Source: Magallana angulata (taxonomy: Eukaryota > Mollusca > Bivalvia > Ostreida > Ostreidae). Taken from it: a DNA stretch of 64,000 nucleotides. Of the stretch, positions 1-11,030 are shown one piece after another. Numbering within the stretch: the first letter of the stretch is position 1; every line of letters starts with the position of its first letter. Below the pieces are notes generated by a model. That model made no database searches. It was not told the origin of the DNA and worked only from the letters and a program-made list of their open reading frames with translations. The stretch lies in the NCBI RefSeq assembly GCF_025612915.1, contig NC_069116.1, positions 51,659,590 to 51,723,589 of the forward strand, written 5' to 3'. The position numbers and the translations under genes are program-made.

Positions 1-26
1 CAACCTGATCCTTTTTGTCTGTATCA

Positions 27-500
27 GGCCTAACAAAAAATAGGTTTGTTTCCGCTTTCAGGCTGAAAAAAATTAGGGTCGGTAGGTCGGCTTTTTTTTT
101 TCATCTGTTCAATTGTGCATATTAAACCATTTATCTATTAAACTGGGTAAGTTAAAAAAAACCAAGTATTTGTTGTCATTGTTTAATTTTTTCTGTGCAA
201 GAAATTACAATAATTACTTTCACCCTGAATCTTACATTTCTCAAGCTCAACTGGAACGACATGTGCTGCCATTTGTAAATAACAAACATCCACACATCAC
301 TAATGACATCTAAATAAGTTCTTTAAGCGTTTTTACAACTTAAATTTAGAGGACACACTAAATTTTTAAATCGGATAAAAACGAAACTTTAACAAAAACG
401 GATATAAACGGAAATTTACGAAAAAAACTCGAAAAAAATTTTTGGGTTTAAGTTAGGGTCGGTCGGGAAAGCGGAAACAAACCTATTTTTTTGTTAGGCC
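27..500. repeat. MITE-like element with ~34-bp terminal inverted repeats
   Basis: The left end (27-60, starting GGCCTAACAAAAAATAGG) is matched in inverted orientation by the right end (about 467-500, ending TTTTTGTTAGGCC). Both arms also contain the block TTTGTTTCCGCTTTC. The direct trinucleotide TCA lies immediately outside both ends (24-26 and 501-503), consistent with a 3-bp target duplication. The interior is AT-rich and holds only a short open frame (113-313) with no recognisable domain, so the element is non-autonomous. The superfamily is not assignable from the sequence alone. Confidence 0.75.
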
Positions 501-503
501 TCA

Positions 504-3470
504 TGGAACTGTGTACAGTTTTATGTAAAATCATTGTAATGCTTAATCATCTTTAATTGAAACTCTCCACCTGGAGAGTGAACCATACAAAGATTTTATG
601 TGCTGTTGAGAAGGCACTCATAAAATTTGTTGAACATGACATTAAAAGCTCCAAACAAGTGATAGATCATTGATATTTTCTTTGTTTAACATGATAACAA
701 CAGACTAGACTTTCGTATTTTTATAAGCACAGAAGAAAGTTAAGTGAATATGAGCATCTTACATGCATAGTAATTTATTTTAACACACTAAATGAACAAT
801 TTTCAGGAAGAGTAAATGTTTCAGATTCGGGAAACACTCTGGATTTTCACAATTCTAAGCACACAAAAATATAAATGAAACTCTAACATACCAGTACTTT
901 GTAATTTATTTATGCATGCAGAGTGATCAAAGTTTTCAGGAAGAGTAAATGTTACAGATTCGAGAATAAAACGATTTCCTTTCACTTGACACGTAAATCA
1001 TCATTGCCCTCAATTGTCAAAGTTTGTCTCATTTTGAAATAGTTGTAAGCAGCTCTAGGTCCATATTTATTGAACCTGCAACTATGAGTTTATTAGTATG
1101 AAATCCTTTGGGTAGAAAAGATCTTTTTATCGATAAACAGGAAACTTATCTATCAACACATTTAAGTTTTAACACTTGACAGTCAAATCTTTGCACAGAG
1201 ATATAAGCTAGTGCATGACATACATGTAGCTCTATAGGCATGCTGAATTAGTTGATGCTGGTAGAATGAAAGAAAAAATACTAATGAAGGGAATTGAGCA
1301 ATTGTAATTTGATGAAGGCTAATTCAGACTGTGCCTTTGATGATGAATATCTTTCTGAATCTCATCATTTCCTGAAGGAAAATAGAGAAGAGAAAATAGA
1401 GAGGCTTTGTATACTAGTATCACGAGTAGGTAATTTATTTATGAATATATTTATGAATATTGAACAGAAATATCATCAAAGAGAGAGTAAAGCCCTCGGT
1501 ATTCTGATTGATATCTGATCACTGAGGACCGTATTACAGACCCGCATGATGGTCAGACTTGAGTATTGACTGTAGATATCAGCTGTAGCGGGAGTCAAGC
1601 TCCATGGTCTCTTAATGGGACTCTTAGGACATCATTCAATCTGGGGTCATGATTTCTGCTGATTTAATTGTAGGATATGTGAATAAATATAACTTTTGAC
1701 AGATGGTAGTGATAGTATTTCCTTTCCTGATTTACTAGGAATAGGGGCTGAAGCTAATTTATGATAGCCAAAAGTACCTTATATAAAGATATGTATTATC
1801 GATAAGTTTTTAACTGCAATTAGATGTATGAGATACAAGATTCAAGTGTCCACTTAATTAAATATGCATTCAGTAAATGTATGTCTATGTTTGATGTGTT
1901 CATTCATTGTATGAATAGTCAAAGGACAAAGCATTGTTTGTAACTTGTATGGTAAAACTACAGTTCCTGTTGCTATCAAGGACTGGATCAGAAATTTCTG
2001 TAGAGTACAACTCTAAAAAAGGACTATGTGCGGTATGGTCAAATATCTGCCCCCGATTTCAACCAATTTTTAAATAGTATCGTATGAAAATGAAATCTTC
2101 ACAAATCATTGTAAAGAGGATGCCTATAACTTTAATCTTGATTTTAGTCATCATTGCTCACTCGCTGTTTATCTATGACGTCACTCAAATGACCTAATTC
2201 CCGCAAATTTGCAAACAAATGAAGATAGTCTCATTTTTGCTCTATATTTTGCATTCGGAAGTATAGAGCGCAGGTCTGCTCAAGTGCGATTTTAACATAT
2301 GTTTTTCTTCAGATAGTTATACATATTATACTAAAAAATGGTACTTGAGCAAGCCTGCGCTCGATGTTTCCCAGTCCAAAAACCATCGGAAAACACCCAT
2401 ATTTTGCTACAAAACATCAAATGCAATTTCTATTAACATTTTGGTTTTGAAGGGGTCATTGGCCATGAATTTACATATCCTTGTAACTGTGATTTTCACT
2501 TTATCCACGAAAATTGATACCCTTGAATATTAATGAAACCACAGTATATCCTTTATCTGAGCTTAATTACAATGTGATTTGCCGTATTTCTATGGTATTG
2601 TTTACTGTATGCGTAGCTCTTGCCGTACTTGTCTGTACGGGTAGCTTTGATTCGCAGTTAAACAACTGTACGTGTAGCTCCGAACCATACAGTGAGCTAT
2701 TCTAGGTTTCCACTGGCAATAACTTACTCTACGATTGACAAAAGGAAACTTATTGTGGAACTTCTGTATAATTTAGACTTAGGTACGAGGTGATGCTAGT
2801 CGATACATGCCTTATGCAATTGTATTGAGCTTTGAAACAGTAGGGTCCAAATGGACATATTAAGGTGATGCAATCTGTTTGTATTCCTACCCCTATATCA
2901 TATATGTTGTTTATGTTTTGCATGTTATATTTAATACGGTAAGTAAAAGTGCCCCTTTTGGAAGAAATGATGGAGTGTGGTATTCAATGCATGCATACAT
3001 TGTAACATTTAGTCTTTCATTTTGCATCTAGCATGAGCTTTGAGTCAGTGGTGGGAACAGCCTACTCACTTTTTTTGAGTCAGTGGTGGGAACAGCCTAC
3101 TCACTTTTTTTCTTTCATTCAACTAGTTTTTCTAAATTTAAGTTGTACGATTGTAGTTTAACTGTATTTTAGTGATACATTTAGTGTTTGGGGTTACATA
3201 ACTATTTCTTCAATATGATATATCAAATTTGTTTTGCATTGATAAATTGTGTTGAAACACCTGTGATGATCATGATTGGTTGATTATCTTCTTATAATTT
3301 TGTTTAGTTAAAGTACATGCATGCTGTGAAAAACCTGGAACGTGAATAACATAATCCCACTCAAATTATTTTCATTGGGAGTTCATTAGTTAGATTGATA
3401 GTTGCAGTTGTGATAAACTTTTAACAGTCTAGCTGTGATTGTGTACCTGTATATATTATGTATACTATGC
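504..3470. other. Intergenic, no gene seen
   Basis: I see no coding region with conserved features here. Short open frames at 1294-1518, 2345-2533 and 2514-2705 look like chance frames. The stretch at about 2025-2400 has the higher GC and TGACGTCA-type composition of a degraded repeat, but I cannot delimit it. A small perfect tandem duplication lies at 3041-3110. Confidence 0.6.
3041..3110. repeat. 35-bp unit duplicated in tandem
   Basis: The unit beginning TGAGTCAGTGGTGGGAACAG and ending in a T-run occurs twice back to back (starting at 3041 and 3076). The two copies are essentially identical, so this is a recent slippage or duplication event in non-coding DNA. Confidence 0.85.
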
Positions 3471-3475
3471 ATTTT

Positions 3476-3491
3476 TAGCTCACCTGAGCCA

Positions 3492-3523
<32 letters not shown>

Positions 3524-3551
3524 GTCCGTTGTCTGTTGTCGGCGTTGGCGT

Positions 3552-3582
<31 letters not shown>

Positions 3583-3630
3583 AAGAACCACTGGGCAGAT
3601 TTCAACCAAATTTGGCACAAAGCACCACTA

Positions 3631-3673
<43 letters not shown>

Positions 3674-5881
3674 CTTTAAAGGGGAGATAATTGAGAATTA
3701 TTGAAAATTTGTTGGTATTTTTCAAAAATCTTCTTCTCAAAAACTATTCGGCCTGAAAACCTCAAACTTGTGTGGCGGCATCCTCAGGTAGTGTAGATTC
3801 AAGTTTGTTCAAATTATGGTCCCCAGGGGTAGGGAGGGGCCACAATGGGGGGATCAAGTTTTACATAGAAATATATAGACAAAATCCTTAAAAATCTTCT
3901 TCTAAAAAACTATCAGGCCAGAAAAGCTCAAATTAAAATGGGAGCCTCCTCAGGTAGTGTAGATTCAAGTTTGTTCAAATCATGGTCCCCAGGGGTAGGG
4001 TGGGGCCACAATGGGGGGATCAAGTTTTACATAGGAATATATAGAGAAAATCTTTAAAAATCTTCTTCTAAAACATTATTAGGCCAGAGAAGCTCAAATA
4101 AAAGTGGAAGCATCCTCAGATAGTGTAGATTCAAGTTTGTTCAAATCATGGTCCCCAGGGGTAGGGTGGGGCCACAATGGGGGGATCAAGTTTTACATAG
4201 GAATATATAGAGAAAATCTTTAAAAATCTTCTTCTAAAAAATTATTAGGCCAGAAAAGCTCAAATAAAAGTGGAAGCTTCCTCAGGTAGTGTAGATTCAA
4301 GTTTGTTCAAATCATGGTCTCCGGGGCTAGGGTGGGGCCACAATTAGGGGATCAAGTTTTACATAGAAATATATAGACAAAATCTTTAAAAATCTTCTTC
4401 TAAAAAACTATCAGGCCAGAAAAGCTTAAATTTGAGTGGAAGCATCCTCAGATAGTGTAGATTCAAGTTTGTTCAAATTATGGTCCCCGGGGGTAGGGTG
4501 GGGCCACAAGAGGGGGGTCATGTTTTACATAGGAATATACAGAATTTTTTTTAAAAAATCTTCTTCTCAAAAACTATAAGGTCAGAAAAGCTTAAATTTG
4601 AGTGGAAGCATCCTCAGATAGTGTAGATTCAAGTTTGTTCAAATCATGGTCCCCAGGGGTAGGGTGGGGCCACAATTAGGGGATCAAGTTTTACATAGAA
4701 ATATATAGACAAAATCTTTAAAAATCTTCTTCTAAAAAACTATCAGGCCAGAAAAGCTCAAATTAAAATGGAAGCATCCTCAGGTAGTGTAGATTCAAGT
4801 TTGTTCAAATTATGGTCCCCGGGGGTAGGATGGGGTCACAAGAGGGGGGTCATGTTTTACATAGGAATATATCGAATTTTTTTTTTAAAATCTTCTCAAA
4901 AACTATAAGGCCAGAAAAGCTTAAATTTGAGTGGAAGCATCCTCAGATAGTGTAGATTCAAGTTTGTTCAAATCATGGTCCCCAGGGGTAGGGTGGGGCC
5001 ACAATTAGGGGATAAATTTTTATATAGGAATATATAGAGAAAATCTTTAAAAAAATTTCTTTTCAAAACTTTTTGGCCAAGAAAGCTCAAATTGTAACCA
5101 TCCTCAGATAATGTAGATTCAAGTTTGTTCAAATCATGGTCCCTGGGGGTAGGGCGGGGCCACAATGGGGGATAAATTTTTATATATAGAGAAAATCTTT
5201 AAAAATCTTCTTCTCAAAACTATAAGGCCAGGAAAGCCCAAATTTAAGTGGAAGCATCCCAAGATTGTAAAGATTCAAGTTTGTTTAAATAATAGTCATG
5301 GGGTATGGTGAGGCCACAATGGGGGATGAATTTTTACATAGGAATATATAGAGAAAATCTTTAATATCTTCTTTTTAAAGACTATTTGGCCAGAAAAGCC
5401 TAAACTTGTGTAGAGGCATCCTCGGATAGTGTAAATTCAAGTTTGCAAAATCACAGTCCCTAGTGATAGGGCTGGGCCGTGACGGCAGTTTGAATTTTTA
5501 CATAGGAATATATAGAGAAAAATCTTTAAAAATATTCTGGGAAAGTTTTCGGTCCAAAACTCAGTACTTAGTGTGAAAGCACAGGTTATGCAGATTTAAG
5601 TTTGATGAAACCATGATTCCCTAGAGAAAAGGGGGGCCACGAAATGGAGGGGGGGGGGGGGGTAAATTGGAATAGAGAAAAATCTTCTTACAGGTACAAC
5701 AACAAAAGGGGCTTGGTATTTACCCAAAAAAAGAGGTGGATAAAAATTGACAGATTTTCTATTTTTTTTAGCAAGATCTACTGTACTTAGTTGTCAAGAT
5801 ATTTTGATACTGTAATGCTAATTTGATCAGAATTAAGGCAATTGTTGCTCAGGTGAGCGATGTGGCCCCTGGGCCTCTTGT
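3476..5881 (+). mobile_element. Pearl-like non-autonomous element with internal ~166-bp tandem array
   Basis: The left end contains AGCTCACCTGAGCC followed by a near-palindromic partner (GGCTCAAGTGAGCT). The right end contains GCTCAGGTGAGCG then GGCCCCTGGGCCTCTTG, so the two ends carry a short terminal inverted repeat. Between them is a tandem array. The anchor GTAGATTCAAG recurs at 3793, 3959, 4125, 4291, 4457, 4623, 4789 and 4952, giving exact 166-bp steps and a last step of 163, with more divergent units to about 5540. Units alternate between a CACAATTAGGGG type and a CACAAGAGGGG type between 4290 and 4990, which suggests a ~332-bp higher-order unit. There is no coding capacity. A second copy lies at 15747-18401. 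The resemblance to pearl-type bivalve elements is from family knowledge, not a search. Confidence 0.8.
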
Positions 5882-8800
5882 TTGTACAATCATGGATAGG
5901 ATAATACATGATTGTACAAAAAAAATTATGAATATTATAATAATTTCTCTATGAATGCCATCAATCAAGTTATCACCATATGATTGTTTATGTACCATTC
6001 AATCTTGTTCCTTTCCATAATGAATTAAGCCTTCAGCACAGTGTCATGCAGTTTTCCAGAGGAAATATTTTCCAAAAGTTCTGCAACTGTTGTATTCTTT
6101 TCTATTTTTTTTTAAATCTTACCGTATATATTGGATAACAGTGGCGAATTCAAATTGTAAATAAATTTATTACCTTTAATAAATATAATCACAAGAAGAA
6201 ATACATGGCGTATCACAAAAGTCTAAATTTGAAGACTTCATTTTTACCCTAAAAATTTTGAGAATCCAGGAGCTTCCAGGGCTTCGCCCCTAGGCCCCCA
6301 CTAAGACTTTGCCATGGACCCACAAGGCCAGGCAGCCTTGAGACCCCCAGACTCCTTGCCTAAAACTAAAGCTCCCTCTAACTTCAAATCTTGGATAAAC
6401 TCAATAGTATATTACTATTTTGAACTTAACTAACTAGGAAGAATAATATACAGGATACTGAATCATGAATTTCATGATGATTGTAATTTATGTAAACTTT
6501 GTGACCCGGGTCATACCAGATAACAGGGATGTCAGTTGGACTGTTATAAAATGATCAACCTTCTCCTTTACTGGTGATCTGTATACTCTTAGGTATGCAT
6601 ACACACAAACAATGTGCTTGTTTTTATTAACTTGAGGAATTGGTACGCTCACAAATAGTTGTAACAAAGTGACAACAGTATTTACTAGTGTATATAGTAG
6701 ATATAGAGTCCAGCATGGGTGGGCTTCAGTACTAACAGAACATATCTCAGTCTGTAGCGTGTGGGTGTGATTTTCTGATTATTATACATGTAATTGCCGT
6801 TGCATTATGTTTGTATATAGTAGCATTTATTCAATGCAGCAAATAAATTGGTCTTTGGATGTAGAAAGAGAGGATTAATATAAAGGTGGTCTGTTTTCCA
6901 AGCTGTGTAGTGGTACTAGAAGATAGGTCATTCTTGTTCTAAACAGTGACCAGAGCTATTTATGCAGGGGAAGAGGTGTTTGCTGTGGGGTCTGTTTGTG
7001 TCAGTGTGAATAAATAGATGAAGCAAGCAGCGTGTTGTATGAATGCAGTTTAACAGGTGTAGCTGGAGCGTTTCTGAGGGTGATAGGTTTGGTATGTCAG
7101 GTAAATGTCAGTGAAGCCTCAGACTCACCTAAACACAAGGAAATTTCACAACTATTGTTCATTTTGGAAGGATATGATGATATTACATGTGTCTGTACTG
7201 GTAATTCAATTTTTTGTGCGAAAAGTATTTGATAAAGCTGCAAGAATTAAGTGCAAATAACTTTGCTGACGCTGATTGCACAACTCTGAATTGTTGAATG
7301 GTGTAAGAAAAGGAGTCATTCGCTCCTACAATAATTTTACCACAAAACATATGGTAAATAAATTATTTTATTATTTGCATTTCTTAACTGAACTCTTGAC
7401 ATGCAGTTTTGCAGGACATAAATCGATTCAAAACTATTTACTTAAAAATACATACCAGTATATTGGTTATTTCTGCTTGAATTTGTCAGCCATATTTACT
7501 GGTACTTTCTTTAACCAATAAAGTTTCTACACAATGTTTAAATTATTATACCTATCATCAATATAATTAACTGTTACTGGTGGTTTTCCCACTCATAACA
7601 GCTGGTTCCCCTCCCAATGCACAGAAATGGTTATTTTTCCAACAATATCATACCCAATTGAATTGCCATAAACAGATCCCTTTGTCTTAAATCTGACATA
7701 TTTTACAACTTGAATAATGTTGCAAAATAACCGACTTTAAAAACAATACATGGTGAAATGTTCATTTTTCTAAAATATGGATAATGTTCATATTCCGGTA
7801 TTTTCAACTTGCTAGCTTTGATGCTATAACATTCCCATTTGAACTGGTATGGTACCTTTCCCAATTGATAAGACCCCCCCCCCCCCCCACTTATTCATCA
7901 GCTGGTCTGGAGGTCTCTAAGCATTAATTCTTATTGGTGATTTTGAAGTGACCTGGTTCAGCAACCAAGATAATGGAGTACATGGTCTCTATGCCTTTTA
8001 CTTCAGCTCAATTGATAAATTGATGTCTGAATATATGAGCAATTATTAGGAAAATATCGGAGAACTGGTTTTAGTCCTATATCCAGCTTTGAATGCTCAG
8101 ACTGCAAATTACATGCGACCAGTTATGTATGCACGGTCCTTTTATCATGGCATCCAATTTCACAGCTGATTTGTATAGAGGATTCTGTCACCTCTCCAAT
8201 TGTCAAGACAACAGTCTACTTTTATAAGAGTGATTGTGTGCAAAAGTGGTCAGACTCTGTGATACTAATTCATTCTCAGGTAGTTTAGCTGTAATATAAG
8301 TTTAAAAGTTTCAAAATTCCATTATTTCTATTAAACAATTCTTGGGGGCAGCTTGATTGCTTAACATAAGGAAATAAGTCTTACTATTTCACATGTATGC
8401 ATTTCTGAACATTTTATTTGCAATTGAAATCAGAAACAAATTGATAAATATTTTATAGTATGCATTAGTCAGCTATCCCATCCAAAAAGTGGTTGATTAG
8501 GAAACCGAAAGTCCCAGTCATCTAATCCTAAATCAAATTAGGATAGAAATGCATGACGATCACTGTTGAAGCCACACCAGCATCAGGAACTGGAATGATT
8601 GCATGTTTGATATTATAAACTTTGAGAGTTCATTTGATTTTTAGATAAAGACATTGAGAAAGAGACACTTATCTCATTTGATGTCTTTCATTAAGTTGAG
8701 AGCCCCTACCTATTTTATAAGTGTTCCTTGTAAGCTTTTTTAAACACTTATAAAAATGTGACCCCCATCAAATAGTACAACTTATGAGATTGCACATATT

Positions 8801-10835
8801 CGGAACATTTTTTATTTTTATTAAAATTATCTGGCAATTTTGTAACTCAACATCATATCTATTATTGATTATGTATCTGTCAGCATCTCAAAAATAGCAA
8901 CATTTCCCATAGTTTCAATATTACAGTTTTCAAATGCAATTAAAATCGAAATTGATGCTTTATAAATGATTGTTTAATGTCAATCGCTGGCCCTATAGCC
9001 CTCTCCTTGTCTATTATTTGAAATTTAAGTGCCCACTTCGTGCTTCACAGGAAACATATGGGATGTATAAATATTTTTATGAAAGATTTTGAATGATGGG
9101 GGAAAATAATGTACCTATAACTCTCAGAAAAATGAGTCAATTTAATACTTGAAAAGACTTGAAGATGTTGAAGTGCTTACAAAATCTTCAATCATTTATA
9201 TTCTTCATCTTTGGTGTAGAAAAACTCTCTGAAAATTCTATCACTTGCTTGATGAAGAAACAGTTTGATCAATGTGTGGGACAAATACTTTTGAAAAAAG
9301 GAAGTTAAATTCTCTTAGGCTAATATTTTTATTAAATAATTAAATAATGAATCTTTGATTCAGTTCTATGCATATTTCCTAAAAGTATACAGCTTTTTTT
9401 TATTGGTTGGCAACAGAACATTTTAGCCTGTTTATCCTTGTTCAAAAGGAATTCACTAAATTGGGAAATAGTGTCACGCTTTTGAATTGCAATTTAAAAG
9501 ACAAAGCTTTACTCTACTCCCACACCTAATCACCTTTCAAAAAAATTGCTACAATGAAGTTTTCTACTATTATAGTACAAACTGTGTTACATTGAGTGTA
9601 TAGTAGCATGATAATTAAGAGATCTACTGAATGATTCTCAGGAAAAGATTAAGTGTGACGTCAGATCATCAAGTTAAACATCCTTTGCTACTTCAAGCAG
9701 ATGAGAAAAAGTGAAACACTAGGGAATCTTTTACAGATATTGCTTAAGGGAGTGTGAAGTTTGTCACAAAGAATCATACTAATCTGTTACCGTTTAATGC
9801 AAAAAGTGAATTAACGTTTTGGTGAAATATTCAGGTGTTAACAAGTGGATCATATGTCTGATGTGTTCTTCATGCTATGGGAGATCTAGAATATTGTCAG
9901 ATGCTGAAGGAAAAGCCATAATTTAGGGGTAATTATATTGTCATCCTTGGTACAAAGTAAATATCTTTTACATTAAAAGATATATAATTGTACTTGTATA
10001 AATTACTGTATATTTTAAATATCTATAACCTTACTTGTAAATAAGAACATCCTGGTTTTGTTTTGTTTTCCATTTCTTGAATACAGATAACAAATTTTAT
10101 ATGTACTCAGTACATAAGTTATTGATAAAATCTTGCTCTTAATTATAGAGCTGTGCATTGAAATGCAGTGAAAAAAAAAAACAATCATGATGCAACATGT
10201 TATTTCACAAAAATAGATTAAAAAATTGTCATATATGAACCACTTCTCTATAATTATCATTACATCTTTGTACTGAATAAGGAATTGGTTTCCAGATCAA
10301 ACAGTTTGTAGTGTATACATTTTTTAGTTATGTTAATTACTAAATGTTGGACTATTTATTAAATCATGGACAAATAGTTGAATCCCTGTTTTGGGGGTTT
10401 TTAAAGTAATTTTAGGCATTAATAGTTGAGTAAGCATGCCAAACTTTTAACCTGCTGTCTAAGGTTATTATGGTTTCAAAGTTGAAATAAATATATTAAA
10501 GTTTTAGGAAGATGGGCAGTGATTCCGTGACAAAGGTAGATTTAAGCATCTGCTTAACAAGAATTCTGATTCTTGCTAAAAGTTAAGCTAGAACTTATGA
10601 TAAATAGATGAAATGAATAAAGCAATGAAAGGATAAGTGCTGAATTATCTTTTTCTGTTTCATAGCAAAGAATACCCTGTGATCAAATATACTAATTAAT
10701 TCATTAAGACCTAAGCATGCACACTGCACAGTGGAATCGATTTTGACTTATAGACCCCTTTTAGACTTCTCTGTATCACAACACATTGTTACATAATTAT
10801 TAACTTAATTATTAAGAGCGGTTACCTATAGCAAA

Positions 10836-10873
<38 letters not shown>

Positions 10874-11030
10874 TGAAATGATGATAATATGATTATGTAA
10901 CCAATTACCAAACAACTGTTGTTATGCAACATCTTAGTTTTTATGACATAAATATCTTTTTTGACTAATCTTATAATATGAAAACTAGTACTCCTTTGTA
11001 AGAGGCAACTATTTTTATTATGTCTAATAG
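5882..11030. other. Long stretch without a supported gene
   Basis: About 5 kb of AT-rich DNA. Frames at 7032-7232, 7276-7521 and 10015-10260 (-) have no recognisable domain, biased composition and no convincing splice partners. A repeat-like block with GGGCTTCGCCCCTAGGCCC sits at 6270-6340. There is a C-run at 7877-7889 and a (GA)n tract at 10839-10870. If gene A has a CUB exon and signal-peptide exon like gene B, they should lie here or upstream of the window. I did not find them. Confidence 0.55.
10839..10870. repeat. (AG)n microsatellite
   Basis: Sixteen AG dinucleotides without interruption, about 160 bp upstream of the first recognised exon of gene A. Confidence 0.95.

Noticed and set aside
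4968-5165. - strand frame in the 166-bp array
   Set aside because: It repeats with the array unit and has no independent coding features.
3793-5540. CRISPR-like array
   Set aside because: The spacing is regular but whole 166-bp units repeat, not short repeats with unique spacers, and the DNA is clearly animal nuclear.
7032-7232. Cys-containing frame as a possible CUB exon for gene A
   Set aside because: It lacks the CUB cysteine spacing and the tyrosine/aspartate blocks seen in gene B, and has no matching splice phases.
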